Of a stretch of 64,000 nucleotides of DNA, positions 33,996-43,927 are shown piece after piece. The stretch is taken from NCBI GenBank assembly GCA_964472525.1, contig CAYYLL010000007.1:1-64000 (forward strand), in the 5' to 3' direction. Both the position numbers and the translations under genes were made by a program. The notes below the pieces were generated by a model. That model saw only the letters and a list, made by a program, of their open reading frames with translations. It ran no database searches and had not been told where the DNA came from. Origin of the DNA: SZUA-37 sp964472525 (GTDB lineage Bacteria > Pseudomonadota > Gammaproteobacteria > UBA6429 > Thiohalophilaceae). How positions within the stretch are numbered: position 1 is the first letter of the stretch; each line of letters starts with the position of its first letter.

Positions 33996-35363
33996 ATGAA
34001 ACGCCCCGAATTACTTTTACCTGCCGGTACCCTTAAAAATTTAACCTATGCTTTTGCCTACGGTGCCGATGCCGTTTATGCCGGCCAACCACGTTACAGC
34101 CTGCGCGTTCGCAATAATGACTTTCAGTTAGACAATCTGGCTAAAGGGATCCAGCACGCGCACGAATTAAAAAAGAAATTCTTTGTCGCCAGTAATTTAA
34201 TGCCGCATAACAGTAAAATTAAAACCTATATGAAAGATATGGAGCCGGTGATTGCACTACAACCCGATGCACTCATTATGGCAGACCCCGGTTTGATTAT
34301 GATGGTGCGTGAACGTTGGCCGGAAGTGCCCGTGCATTTATCCGTGCAAGCAAATACCGTGAACTACGCTGCGGTCAAATTTTGGGAGTCGCTAGGTTTA
34401 GAACGCATTATTTTGTCACGTGAATTGTCTCTGGGTGAAATTGAAGAAATTCGTCAACAATGTCCTGATATAGAACTGGAAGTGTTTGTACACGGTGCCT
34501 TATGTATTGCTTATTCAGGTCGTTGTTTGCTGTCGGGATATTTTAATCACCGTGACCCCAATCAAGGCACCTGTACCAATGCCTGTCGTTGGGAATACGA
34601 TGTACAACCGGCAGAAGAAAATATTATGGGAGATGTACAAAAAACGCAAAACCATAAAATAGAATTTGATGCCATGGCTGCGATTAAAAACCCAGCTGAC
34701 GCCTTTGCAGAGAAAGAACCTCGCCATCCCTTAGCGAATAACGTCTATGTGATTGAAGAAAAGAACCGCCCCGGCGAATACATGCCTATTATGGAAGATG
34801 AACACGGCACCTATATCATGAACTCCAAAGACTTACGCGCCATTCAGCACATCGAAACACTCACCAAAATGGGGATTGATTCGTTTAAAATTGAAGGTCG
34901 AACTAAATCTCATTACTACGTTGCACGCACCGCGCAACTTTACAGCCAAGCAATCGACGATGCAGTGGCCGGACGTGAGTTTGATGCCCGCCTTTATGGC
35001 AAGCTCGAAAATTTATCTAACCGTGGTTATACCGAAGGCTTTTATCAACGCCACCCGAATCAGGACTATCAGAATTATCTCACCGGTGTATCAAAAACAG
35101 TACAGCAGCAATTTGTTGGTGAAATTACCGGCTATGATGAAGAACGCCAAATGGCTGAAGTGGATATTAAAAATAAACTCTGCGTGGGAGACAGCATTGA
35201 AGTTGTTACCCCACACGGTAATATATCGATAACGCTCGATAAAATGGAAACATTAACCGGTGAGCCCATTGAACAGGCTCTGGGTAGCGGCTACCAAGTG
35301 CGTTTTTCATTACCCAAAGCCGACTATCAGCGTGGTTTAATTGCCAAAAATTTATCAACCTAA
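33996..35363 (+). CDS. trhP: tRNA hydroxylation protein TrhP (YegQ, U32 family)
   Basis: A 455-residue member of the peptidase U32-like family. It starts M-K-R-P-E-L-L-L-P-A-G-T-L and contains V-F-V-H-G-A-L-C-I-A-Y-S-G-R-C-L-L-S and C-T-N-A-C-R-W-E-Y, with the cysteines that bind the iron-sulfur cluster, plus the signature D-S-F-K-I-E-G-R-T-K-S-H-Y-Y-V. In E. coli YegQ/TrhP takes part in prephenate-dependent formation of 5-hydroxyuridine at tRNA position 34. The ATG at 33996 is chosen over the upstream TTG at 33987. Confidence 0.95.
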   Translation: MKRPELLLPAGTLKNLTYAFAYGADAVYAGQPRYSLRVRNNDFQLDNLAKGIQHAHELKKKFFVASNLMPHNSKIKTYMKDMEPVIALQPDALIMADPGLIMMVRERWPEVPVHLSVQANTVNYAAVKFWESLGLERIILSRELSLGEIEEIRQQCPDIELEVFVHGALCIAYSGRCLLSGYFNHRDPNQGTCTNACRWEYDVQPAEENIMGDVQKTQNHKIEFDAMAAIKNPADAFAEKEPRHPLANNVYVIEEKNRPGEYMPIMEDEHGTYIMNSKDLRAIQHIETLTKMGIDSFKIEGRTKSHYYVARTAQLYSQAIDDAVAGREFDARLYGKLENLSNRGYTEGFYQRHPNQDYQNYLTGVSKTVQQQFVGEITGYDEERQMAEVDIKNKLCVGDSIEVVTPHGNISITLDKMETLTGEPIEQALGSGYQVRFSLPKADYQRGLIAKNLST

Positions 35364-35408
35364 AATAATCTAAAATTTAAAATAATAATTAAGGATAACA
35401 GTCACCCC

Positions 35409-36878
35409 ATGCCGACATCCGAAAAACGTTTTTCTAATGACCTTTACCTCGCCATTGATCAAGGTGGTCACGCTAGCCGTGCCATTGTTTTTAATAATAC
35501 TGGCGAAATTGTTGCACAAGCACATCGAAATTTAGCGATTCAACGCTACGATGAAAATTTTGTGGAACATGATCCTCAAGAGTTATTACGCTCCATTAAT
35601 GAAGCCATTGAAGAGGTGGTAAAACAACTCGGTAGCAAAGCAAGTACCATTGCAGCAGCAGGTTTAGCTACTCAGCGATCCAATGTAACCTGCTGGAATA
35701 AGATATCAGGTGAAGCCCTATCCCCCATCATCAGTTGGCAAGACCGGCGAGAACACCAGTGGTTAAAATCACTCGCCCCTCAGGCACAAATGGTTCATCA
35801 TAAAACCGGTTTATTCTTAAGCCCGCATTATGGGGCCAGCAAGTTACGCTGGTGTTTGCAAAACATTGAAGCCGTACAACAGGCACGTCAAAAAAATGAA
35901 CTTGTTATCGGCCCAATGGCCAGTTTTATTTTATATCATCTAGCAGAAGAACATCCGTTAATGGCAGATCCAAGCAATGCCTCACGTACACAGCTTTGGG
36001 ATTTAATTAAAAAAGACTGGCACCCCGAATTACTGGCATTATTTGATATCGATGAGGCCCTCCTACCTGAGTGTGTTCCATCTAATCACCCTTTCGGCAC
36101 ATTAAAGGTTTCCGACTTATCCATACCAATTCAACTTTGTATGGGTGACCAGTCCGCTGCCATGTATGCCTACGGAAAAGTCCAACCGGATACAGCCTAT
36201 ATAAATACCGGCACAGGTGCATTTGTCTCTCGTCCATCGGGTTATGCCATGTTATATGGGCGACGTTTACTCACCAGTGTTATTTACCAGAGCAAACAAC
36301 AAAGCCAATACGTTTTAGAAGGCACTATTAACGGCGCAGGCTCTGCCATTGATTTTGTAAGTAAACAACTGGACTTAGATCATGTGCTTGATAATTTGAC
36401 TGAATGGCTACACACCACTCGAAATGGGCATGACTGTGACTTTAAACAACTCTACTTAAATGGTGTTTCTGGACTGGGCGCACCTTTCTGGGTTGCTGAT
36501 TTTAAAAGTCAGTTCACAGAGGAAAGTACCGATGAGGATAAAATTGTTGCAGTTGTAGAGAGTATTATTTTCCTTATCCGTGAAAATATAAATGAAATGC
36601 TAAAACTGTCTTCACCACCCGAGCAAATCCAGATAACCGGTGGGCTCACCATTCAAAACGAAATCTGCCAACGATTAGCCGACTTAACCGAGCTTGCCGT
36701 TTACCGACCGGTTGAATGCGAAGCCACCGCACGTGGACTCGCTTATAAATTAGCAGAGGAACCTAAAATTTGGCCCGAAAAAGAAGTCGGCGAATGGTTT
36801 AAACCAAAACCCAATGCAGGCTTACAAGCAAGATATGAGAAATGGTACTCCGCATTACTTAAAGCCTTACGCCAGTAG
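35409..36878 (+). CDS. FGGY family carbohydrate kinase, divergent glycerol kinase-like
   Basis: A 489-residue sugar-kinase fold with an overall glycerol-kinase pattern: D-Q-G-G-H-A-S-R-A, F-V-E-H-D-P-Q-E-L, I-S-W-Q-D-R-R, K-T-G-L-F-L-S-P-H-Y and M-G-D-Q-S-A-A. Key positions differ from E. coli GlpK: the D-x-G-T-T-S phosphate loop is D-Q-G-G-H-A-S, and N-Q-R-E is T-Q-R-S, so the glycerol-contacting glutamate is a serine. The substrate may therefore not be glycerol. It converges on a GlpD-like gene 11 bp away, so three-carbon polyol metabolism remains plausible. It follows trhP by 45 bp. Confidence 0.85.
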   Translation: MPTSEKRFSNDLYLAIDQGGHASRAIVFNNTGEIVAQAHRNLAIQRYDENFVEHDPQELLRSINEAIEEVVKQLGSKASTIAAAGLATQRSNVTCWNKISGEALSPIISWQDRREHQWLKSLAPQAQMVHHKTGLFLSPHYGASKLRWCLQNIEAVQQARQKNELVIGPMASFILYHLAEEHPLMADPSNASRTQLWDLIKKDWHPELLALFDIDEALLPECVPSNHPFGTLKVSDLSIPIQLCMGDQSAAMYAYGKVQPDTAYINTGTGAFVSRPSGYAMLYGRRLLTSVIYQSKQQSQYVLEGTINGAGSAIDFVSKQLDLDHVLDNLTEWLHTTRNGHDCDFKQLYLNGVSGLGAPFWVADFKSQFTEESTDEDKIVAVVESIIFLIRENINEMLKLSSPPEQIQITGGLTIQNEICQRLADLTELAVYRPVECEATARGLAYKLAEEPKIWPEKEVGEWFKPKPNAGLQARYEKWYSALLKALRQ

Positions 36879-36889
36879 TATTTTAAAGA

Positions 36890-38095
36890 CTAAACTAAAT
36901 GTATATTTCTTGTTGATTTCTTTTTAACAGATTTATGTTCGGTTATGTCATTCACCAAAATACGGTTTATTTTGTCCAGAACTTGCTCAGCCGTTGCTCG
37001 ATAACCTGTCAGTTTCCCGCCATAAAGAGTGAGTAAGTTTTGTGCAGAAGAATGTATAACCGTATCGCGTGGCCGAGAAAAGAAAGAGGTTTCGGATTTC
37101 GGTAAAACCCGCACACCTGCAAAAGTTTCAATAATATTAATCACTTGTTCTGGCATATAGTAAGCATATATTTCTTTTAAATACTGAATTTCGGCATCGG
37201 ATGCCACCACCTTAGCAGGATCACCTTTATACATTTTTTCGGTTGTGCCAATCAGTGTTTTATTTTTCCACGGCATAATAAAAACGGCACGTTTATCTTG
37301 CGGTGCTTCCACATAAATCACTCCGTCGGGGGCTGCTGCATCAATCACAATGTGCACTCCCTGCACCAAATCACAGTTCATTGTTTCAACTGGCGTACCT
37401 GTAACTTTTGTAAGTAGTTTATTAACCCATGGGCCTGAGGCGTTAACAACAAGCTTTGCACTTATCGTAGCGGGTATTTTATCTGGCATCTCTTGGACAC
37501 TCTCGGTTTGAATATGATAAGCACCCTCTTTAAAATTAAGTTGTATCACTTTTGTCGGGCAATGTAATACCGCACCCAGTGATTGCGCTGAATGCATCAC
37601 CGCATGAGTTAATAAACGGTCATCCGTTTGTGCATCATAATATTGAAACATCACTTTTAAGTCAGTCTGCCGCAAACCTTTAAGAGGTAATGGTTTGTTT
37701 TTATTGACAACAATACGCTTGAATCGAGTATATTGCTTAAAACTTCCCAATATTCGATACAAAAATAAACCAATACCAATCTGCCATGACTTACGAGATG
37801 TTTGCCTATAAATAGGAATATAAAAAGGAACCGGCTTCACTAGACCCGGTGCAAGTTTAATCAAGCGTTCTCTTTCCAATAAGGCTTTCCGAACTAGCTT
37901 AAATTGGCCCGATTCAAGATAACGTAAGCCACCATGAATTAATTTGCTCGACTTACTTGATGTGCCAGAAGCAATACCCGTTTGTTCAAAAACAACGACC
38001 GAATAACCTGCTGCCGCAGCCGCTTGCGCCACCCCGACACCTTGAATGCCTCCACCAATAATGGCTATATCATAATGAGTTCTATTGCTCGTCAT
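36890..38095 (-). CDS. FAD-dependent glycerol-3-phosphate dehydrogenase, short form
   Basis: The N-terminal dinucleotide fold G-G-G-I-Q-G-V-G is followed by S-S-K-L-I-H-G-G-L-R-Y-L-E, the GlpD signature, and by F-A-G-V-R-V-L-P and L-Y-G-G-K-L-T-G-Y-R near the end. At 401 residues it lacks the C-terminal helical domain of about 100 residues found in E. coli GlpD (501). It oxidises sn-glycerol-3-phosphate to dihydroxyacetone phosphate with electrons to quinone. It overlaps the stop of the phosphodiesterase gene by 4 nt, so the two are coupled. Confidence 0.92.
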   Translation of the reverse strand: MTSNRTHYDIAIIGGGIQGVGVAQAAAAAGYSVVVFEQTGIASGTSSKSSKLIHGGLRYLESGQFKLVRKALLERERLIKLAPGLVKPVPFYIPIYRQTSRKSWQIGIGLFLYRILGSFKQYTRFKRIVVNKNKPLPLKGLRQTDLKVMFQYYDAQTDDRLLTHAVMHSAQSLGAVLHCPTKVIQLNFKEGAYHIQTESVQEMPDKIPATISAKLVVNASGPWVNKLLTKVTGTPVETMNCDLVQGVHIVIDAAAPDGVIYVEAPQDKRAVFIMPWKNKTLIGTTEKMYKGDPAKVVASDAEIQYLKEIYAYYMPEQVINIIETFAGVRVLPKSETSFFSRPRDTVIHSSAQNLLTLYGGKLTGYRATAEQVLDKINRILVNDITEHKSVKKKSTRNIHLV

Positions 38096-38868
38096 TCGTT
38101 AGCAAGGCCTTGCATCATCTTTTTTATATCGAACGTTTCAATAAAACAAACACCACGTTGTAATGTTAAAATAGCTTTATCAAGGTCTGTACATTCATAA
38201 GTAATAATTTTACTATTTAAAAGTTTAAGTTCCCCTTCTTTCGGTAGGTTAGTGATATCACAAAAGAAATATTCTGGATTTAGTTTTTCCAAACGATTAT
38301 ATTCTGTTGTTATCGCCTTACTCCATTCATCCACAATAGCGCCGATTGGCCATACGGTTTTCTCCCGAATCAAGTTGAGAATATCAAACGAAAAAGAAAT
38401 AAACACGCACTGATTTATTATTTTTTTTATTTGTCGTTCAACCTCGTTAAACATAATATCGATACCAAATTTATCAATACTAATACGTTTGAATTCTATA
38501 AATAGTGTGACATCAGGGTAGGCTTCAAATAACGGCACCACGTCTTCTAAAGTGGCAATTTTTTCTCCCAAATATTTGTCTCCAAATCGTTCAGGAGAAT
38601 AACTTGAAAAGCCCTGTAATACGGATAATGGATGGTCATATATTGAACCAGGTTGATGACACAAACGCTGCAAATCCCGGTCATGAAAAATCATGACATG
38701 CTTATCCGAACTTAATTGGACATCTATTTCAATATATTTGGCACCTTCATCTAATGCAGCCTGAATAGCTAACAGAGTGTTTTCAGGGAAACATTGTGAA
38801 TATCCCCGGTGAGCCACTAACTGATCTTTTGGACTTTTACTCAATTGACTATCACTGTTCTGGTTCAT
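38092..38868 (-). CDS. Glycerophosphodiester phosphodiesterase (UgpQ-like)
   Basis: A 258-residue cytoplasmic enzyme with the GDPD active-site start A-H-R-G-Y-S-Q-x-F-P-E-N-T and I-E-I-D-V-Q-L-S-S-D-K, H-D-R-D-L. It hydrolyses glycerophosphodiesters to an alcohol and sn-glycerol-3-phosphate, which the next, overlapping gene oxidises. No signal peptide. The two genes together form a short phospholipid headgroup salvage route. Confidence 0.94.
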   Translation of the reverse strand: MNQNSDSQLSKSPKDQLVAHRGYSQCFPENTLLAIQAALDEGAKYIEIDVQLSSDKHVMIFHDRDLQRLCHQPGSIYDHPLSVLQGFSSYSPERFGDKYLGEKIATLEDVVPLFEAYPDVTLFIEFKRISIDKFGIDIMFNEVERQIKKIINQCVFISFSFDILNLIREKTVWPIGAIVDEWSKAITTEYNRLEKLNPEYFFCDITNLPKEGELKLLNSKIITYECTDLDKAILTLQRGVCFIETFDIKKMMQGLANE

Positions 38869-38901
38869 GTTACATTCTCTAAAGAGGATGGTAAGTTTTA
38901 C

Positions 38902-39138
38902 TCAATTTATACGGCTAATGGATTTGAATTTTGTATTTTCATCAATGACTAACTTAAAAGTACCTTGTACACCCGAATGCGTCACAAAAGATTGTAGTAC
39001 ATTCGCAGGGAACTGAACGCGTTTTCCATTATGGCTTGTTGCTATCACAGTTGATATATTTTTTGTGTAATAATTCAGGAATTCTATGGTTGTAATATTT
39101 AAGTGTATATAAAAAATACTGTCCGTATCGTATTTCAT
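38902..39138 (-). CDS. DUF2835 family small protein
   Basis: A 78-residue protein with the DUF2835 pattern: Y-Y-x-x-x-I-S-T-V-I-A, then G-K-R-V-Q-F-P-A-N-V-L-Q-S-F-V-T-H-S-G-V-Q-G-x-F and a final N-x-K-F-K-S-I-x-R-I. The family is typical of gammaproteobacteria and has no known function. It precedes the phosphodiesterase gene by 33 bp. Confidence 0.85.
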   Translation of the reverse strand: MKYDTDSIFYIHLNITTIEFLNYYTKNISTVIATSHNGKRVQFPANVLQSFVTHSGVQGTFKLVIDENTKFKSISRIN

Positions 39139-39191
39139 ACATTCAAGTATAGGTGCTGTAATTTAATCTGCCATTTTATTCTTTTAACAAC

Positions 39192-39737
39192 ATGCTATTT
39201 ATTGGTTCAGTTGTTTTAATAATTTGGTTATACTTGTTTTTTGTTTACTGTTTGGAAATTATTACTATGAAATCATTATTACCGTCCCTACGTATCTCTG
39301 GAATATCCTTAGTCATATCCATTATTATTGGCCTTATTGGTTATTTTATACTGGATTCAATCAATACTAGCACTGAAAATAGTATTAAAAATACGGTGCG
39401 TTATCAAACCTATATATTAATGGCAGGCGCTTTACTGGGCACACTTGTTATTCAAATTATCCATGCTTTCAAGACTCGTTCAACCGAGGTTGTTAGCTTG
39501 TTTATTGGCAATTTGCCCTTCCGTGCCTCAAACCAGCAATTGCATCAAGTTTTCTCGGAACATGGCACGGTACATAATCTACGTCTAATGACAGATAAAG
39601 TCACTCGTAAGCCCCGTGGTTTTGGTTTTGTAGAAATGAACAAAAATCAGGCCAAAATTGCGGTTAAAAAACTCAATGGCTATGAATTTATGGGGCGTGA
39701 ACTGAAAGTTAATTACGCTAATGAGAGCAAATACTAA
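39192..39737 (+). CDS. Membrane-anchored RRM RNA-binding protein
   Basis: The N-terminal half has two hydrophobic helices (about 32-53 and 72-90, plus a possible one at the very start), and the C-terminal half, residues 101-177, is a single RNA recognition motif with RNP2 L-F-I-G-N-L-P and RNP1 K-P-R-G-F-G-F-V-E-M. The RRM would face the cytoplasm. The start may be at 39192 or at the ATG at 39267 (M-K-S-L-L-P), which seems likelier since it removes an odd extra helix. A strong terminator follows. Confidence 0.88.
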   Translation: MLFIGSVVLIIWLYLFFVYCLEIITMKSLLPSLRISGISLVISIIIGLIGYFILDSINTSTENSIKNTVRYQTYILMAGALLGTLVIQIIHAFKTRSTEVVSLFIGNLPFRASNQQLHQVFSEHGTVHNLRLMTDKVTRKPRGFGFVEMNKNQAKIAVKKLNGYEFMGRELKVNYANESKY

Positions 39738-39750
39738 ATGAGGAATGTTT

Positions 39751-39793
39751 TAACCGCAGAGAAGAATATATTGTTTCGGCTTCTCTGCGGTTA
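39751..39793 (+). terminator. Rho-independent terminator after the RRM gene
   Basis: TAACCGCAGAGAA / TTCTCTGCGGTTA, a 13-bp perfect stem with a 17-nt loop, followed by AATTTTT. It is 13 nt past the stop and could also serve the FHA gene converging from the right. Confidence 0.8.
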
Positions 39794-39840
39794 AATTTTT
39801 AAAACAATAAAAATATTTTTATCTATTGAACGATACCTAA

Positions 39841-40902
39841 TTACTGACAAGAAAAATAAATCAGGTGTTCATTATCAACCGATACTGCTTTACCTAAACT
39901 GATAAAGCCGGAACCCGATAATGGATATTCTTCATTCTGAATAAATACTTCCTGTCCACCCTGAGTCTTAACAAAACTGCCATTGGTGCTTTGGTCGACC
40001 ACCACAAACTTACCTTTACGATAAACCAGTTTTGCATGATGTCTGGATACACAGTCTGCATCCACTACAATATTGCAGCTCTTACTACGCCCAAACATTA
40101 AGTCGTTACTGCGCGACGAAACTTCGGTGATCCGTTCATGATAAGTTAAGTACAAATGTTGCCCACGAGTAAAGAGTGACTTAATCCGTGACTCACTCAT
40201 ATTTTGGGTTAGCGTAGTACGCTCCAAATCGTCTACTGAGTCAGCATCATGGATTTTAATCACTTGTGACGCTTCACTGCGCGCACCTTCGAGCAGCTCT
40301 ATAAAGGAAGACTCTCGGCGTAATATCAGGTTTCCAAATTCATTCAGTAATTCTTCATTAATGGTTTCTGTTTTTATTGAATACTGTTGGCTACCAATAG
40401 ACCGGTAATTATCAATAATAACATAGATACGATTTTCCTGAAAATTAGATTTAAAATAAACACGAACAGGTATCATACCTTGTAGCTCAAGGTTATAGGT
40501 TGACTGCTCGGCTATTAAACAACCGGCATTTTTCATAGTACGAATATAATCCTGATTGGATTGTGATGAATCAAGTGGTAAGGAGATATGTTCTTTTCGT
40601 TCTAATTTGAGAAGGAACCCCACTACGTCATCATCATAACTACTACGCACATGGATTTCATAGTTTTTTTGTTCCAGACCATCAACATTCAGCTCATCAT
40701 TAAACTGATAGTTAACTGAAATAACAGGTTTAACTAAATGCAATTGGTCGAGTAACTCATGCATATAGTCATAAACATTTCGCAGGCTATCGATTACCCG
40801 ACTACGCTGTAATTCATGTAGCGATTCCTGATTTTCTGAATGTGCATCTTCCTTGTGTAAAATCGATTGTGCTTGTTGTTTTAGCTCTGTTAGCACGCCC
40901 AT
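39841..40902 (-). CDS. FHA-domain protein
   Basis: A 353-residue soluble protein. The first 240 residues are of unknown fold with helical segments. Residues 265-345 form an FHA phosphopeptide-binding domain: M-F-G-R-S-K-S-C-N-I-V-V-D, V-S-R-H-H-A-K-L and D-Q-S-T-N-G-S-F-V. FHA domains bind phosphothreonine; no serine/threonine kinase is nearby. Another FHA gene is found at 45.7 kb. Confidence 0.88.
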   Translation of the reverse strand: MGVLTELKQQAQSILHKEDAHSENQESLHELQRSRVIDSLRNVYDYMHELLDQLHLVKPVISVNYQFNDELNVDGLEQKNYEIHVRSSYDDDVVGFLLKLERKEHISLPLDSSQSNQDYIRTMKNAGCLIAEQSTYNLELQGMIPVRVYFKSNFQENRIYVIIDNYRSIGSQQYSIKTETINEELLNEFGNLILRRESSFIELLEGARSEASQVIKIHDADSVDDLERTTLTQNMSESRIKSLFTRGQHLYLTYHERITEVSSRSNDLMFGRSKSCNIVVDADCVSRHHAKLVYRKGKFVVVDQSTNGSFVKTQGGQEVFIQNEEYPLSGSGFISLGKAVSVDNEHLIYFSCQ

Positions 40903-40961
40903 TATTTGCTCTCTTTTGCTGATTGACTATTTAATAGCATAACTTACTTGCGATACCTACC

Positions 40962-43916
40962 TTACAATTTTAAAACATCAAATTCAATTCCTAATACTTT
41001 ATTAATTTCACTACTGGCAAGATTGGCTTCATTAGTAACCACGGCAATGTTTTCGGATTCTGTACGTAAATAACGTTCAGCAACTGTGCGTAAATCGTCA
41101 AGCGTTACCGATAGCACACGTTGACGGAAGGCCTGCCGTATTTCAGTCGTTCGACCAAATAACTGACTTTGGAAAGCATCTTTTGCCTCACCAGCCGGTG
41201 AACCGGGTTTATCTAACGTTCCAATCACTCCTAAAATCGCTTCATCCAGTAAACGCGCTTCATGCTTGCTAGATACAATCCAATCAATCGCATGATTAAA
41301 ATCCTGCAAGGTTTCCACTAAACGTGGATCACGATAGGAGTAAAAACGGAAAGCCGCCATTTCAGTGTCGTAGCTGGCTCCGCCACCATATGCCCCACCC
41401 TTTTCACGAATACGATTATGTAGAAAACCATTACGCATAAAGATCGCAAGTACCGTTAAAGCGGCTGAATCAGGGTGGGTCAACGTCACCCCCGAATAAG
41501 CCTTGGCGCAAAAATTGACTTGGGTGTTTGTCAGCCACGCCTGATTAACACGGGAAATGTCGTTAGAAAGCTTAAACTCACCCTTTTGTTTTGCCGATCC
41601 TGCCTGTGACCAGAACTTAAGCATGTTGTTTTGACAAGGTGCCAGTTGATCTTTTTCTGCTATTAATAAAAATTCCCGAGGACTTTGCAGGATCTGCTGA
41701 TGCAACTCAGAAAAATGGCCAGTAAATTTATCCAGTTCACTTTTATTTGCTAAACGGTCATCCAATTCTTTTAATGTTTGAATTCCTTCCAAACCACGTA
41801 GTGAATGTGCCAATTTAGCTGCTTTGCTCACACCCGCAGAGGCTGCCAACATCGCAAGGCTATGGCCACTTCCAGTAACACTTTGTTCGACTCGTACTCT
41901 TTTTTGGGAAATTAATTCACGAATACGTTCGTGTTCATCAAAACGTACCGACTCAAACGTATTTTGTAATAATTCACTTAAAGCAGGCTGGTTACGTAAT
42001 AATGCCTTACCCGACAAAACAAAGTAGCCCGATAGTGTGTTCGCATCATCCACAGCACCGCGTATTGTATGAAAAGAATTAATTCCGCCAGTTACACTGT
42101 ATTGCCAATTTTGTACGGCAAGATAATCTTTGTCTGCAACACCTAAACGTGGCAAACAACTCGAAAAATGTGGTAGGTAGGATAAGGTTTGTTGATCCAT
42201 ATCCGGCAACGCACAAATAACCTGTTGGTATACCAGTCCATTAGTCGGTTGTGAATAAAGTGAAATACTCGTTTGCTCAACCTCCAATTTGTTTCCTTTG
42301 GCAATCGACATTTCCAGTGGCACATCCTGCAAGGTTACTTTTGGCAAAATTTCAATATCGTCTTCACTGGCCTGTCTTTTTTCCAGTGCTTTTGCCTGAG
42401 AGATAATGTTTTGTTTTGCGGCACTATCAAGTGATGCATTAATGGAGGCCAATTTGGTTTTTTCAAAAGCTTCTTTACGTTGGTTTAACGCCGCATCTGG
42501 TTTCATCGTTAAACGCACACGGTGCAGGTTATTGAGCAGATTTGTTTTAACCAGCTCCTTTACATAGTTCGGATCCTGAATTTTTTGTCGCAGAGCATCA
42601 ATAACCGGATCAAGATTAAGCAGTTCAACCGGATCGCCACGATGCACCGCACAAGACAGGCCTTCTAATATAATCGACAGGCCATAGGGGTAACTGTCGC
42701 CACTCACTTCGCGCTGCCCAAGTTCTAATTGATGTAAAACCGCCTCAACATTTTCCAAAGGTACTCCATTACTTTCAATCTCTTTAAATACACCCAAAAT
42801 TAAGTCTTCAATTTTTTGTGCATCATTTGCTTTACAACCTTCAAGCCCGCACATAAAAGTAATTTCATAATTTGAATCATCCAAACCACATAAAGAAGAG
42901 GGAGCCACACCCAATTCACTTGTTTCCAAAGCTTTACGTAACGGGGAGGCACTGTTGTCCAGTAAAATACTGGATAACAAATGTGCGCTTAATAAACCTT
43001 CCAAGTCGGTGTTATGACCTAACAACCAAGCCATAACAACATGAGATTTAGTTTCTAACGATTCATCACTGTCAATACCATAATACTCTTCAACAGCAAC
43101 AGGGGCATGGTAACGTTTTTCATCTTCTACTTTTATAACATCATCTAATTTATCAAAATTTTGTAATACATTTTTTTCAAAAATATCATGATATTCATAT
43201 GCCGTAATATCACCATAAGTCATAAATACGGCATTGGATGGATGATAGTGGGTTTTATAAAAAGCACATAGCTGCTGATAAGAAAGATCGGTAATAAATT
43301 CAGGGTCTCCACCACTGTTATAGTGATAGGTTGAGCTAGGATAAAGATATTTATATAACGATTCCCATACCTGACTCACCGGTGAGCTTAAAGCCCCCTT
43401 CATTTCATTAAACACGACACCTTTATATAAGAGTTCAGATTCGGCATTATCCATTTCAGAAAATTCCAGACGATGACCTTCCTGTGCAAAATCTAGCTCG
43501 TCTAACCTTGAAAAGAAAACGGCATCTAGATAAACATCGAGCAGATTAAAAAAGTCTTTTCGATTTTGGCTAGCAAAGGGATAGGCTGTCCAATCGCTAC
43601 TGGTAAACGCATTCATAAAAGTATTGAGCGAACGACGAATCATCATAAAAAACGGATCACGTACTGGGTATTTTTTGCTTCCACACAACGCCGTATGTTC
43701 TAGCATATGTGCAACACCGGTGGAATCCATCGGCACTGTTCTTAAGGCAACAAGAAAAACATTTTCGGTATTATCTGCAGCCAGATGGTAATGGGTTGCC
43801 CCAGTTTTAATGTGCCGATATTCTTCGATAACGAGATTTAATGAATCTATGGGTTCACTACGCAACCATTCAAAAGAAGGGTGAAGCGACTCATGTGCTG
43901 TAACTTGTTTTTGCAT
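40962..43916 (-). CDS. M16C family metalloprotease (presequence protease-like)
   Basis: A 984-residue double-chamber peptidase of the insulinase superfamily. The inverted zinc motif is H70-M-L-E73-H74, with a distal glutamate in F-N-E-M-K-G. The G-S-K-K-Y-P-V-R-D-P-F-F and N-A-F-T-S-S-D-W-T-A-Y-P-F blocks place it with PreP/CYM1-type enzymes, which degrade peptides in a closed chamber. The C-terminal half has the R-E-K-G-G-A-Y-G-G-G substrate-binding block. No signal peptide, so cytoplasmic. Confidence 0.94.
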   Translation of the reverse strand: MQKQVTAHESLHPSFEWLRSEPIDSLNLVIEEYRHIKTGATHYHLAADNTENVFLVALRTVPMDSTGVAHMLEHTALCGSKKYPVRDPFFMMIRRSLNTFMNAFTSSDWTAYPFASQNRKDFFNLLDVYLDAVFFSRLDELDFAQEGHRLEFSEMDNAESELLYKGVVFNEMKGALSSPVSQVWESLYKYLYPSSTYHYNSGGDPEFITDLSYQQLCAFYKTHYHPSNAVFMTYGDITAYEYHDIFEKNVLQNFDKLDDVIKVEDEKRYHAPVAVEEYYGIDSDESLETKSHVVMAWLLGHNTDLEGLLSAHLLSSILLDNSASPLRKALETSELGVAPSSLCGLDDSNYEITFMCGLEGCKANDAQKIEDLILGVFKEIESNGVPLENVEAVLHQLELGQREVSGDSYPYGLSIILEGLSCAVHRGDPVELLNLDPVIDALRQKIQDPNYVKELVKTNLLNNLHRVRLTMKPDAALNQRKEAFEKTKLASINASLDSAAKQNIISQAKALEKRQASEDDIEILPKVTLQDVPLEMSIAKGNKLEVEQTSISLYSQPTNGLVYQQVICALPDMDQQTLSYLPHFSSCLPRLGVADKDYLAVQNWQYSVTGGINSFHTIRGAVDDANTLSGYFVLSGKALLRNQPALSELLQNTFESVRFDEHERIRELISQKRVRVEQSVTGSGHSLAMLAASAGVSKAAKLAHSLRGLEGIQTLKELDDRLANKSELDKFTGHFSELHQQILQSPREFLLIAEKDQLAPCQNNMLKFWSQAGSAKQKGEFKLSNDISRVNQAWLTNTQVNFCAKAYSGVTLTHPDSAALTVLAIFMRNGFLHNRIREKGGAYGGGASYDTEMAAFRFYSYRDPRLVETLQDFNHAIDWIVSSKHEARLLDEAILGVIGTLDKPGSPAGEAKDAFQSQLFGRTTEIRQAFRQRVLSVTLDDLRTVAERYLRTESENIAVVTNEANLASSEINKVLGIEFDVLKL

Positions 43917-43927
43917 ATTTTTAATGT

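Noticed and set aside
33996..35363. Secreted collagenase-type U32 peptidase
   Set aside because: The length, the missing signal peptide and the cysteine blocks match YegQ/TrhP, a tRNA modification protein.
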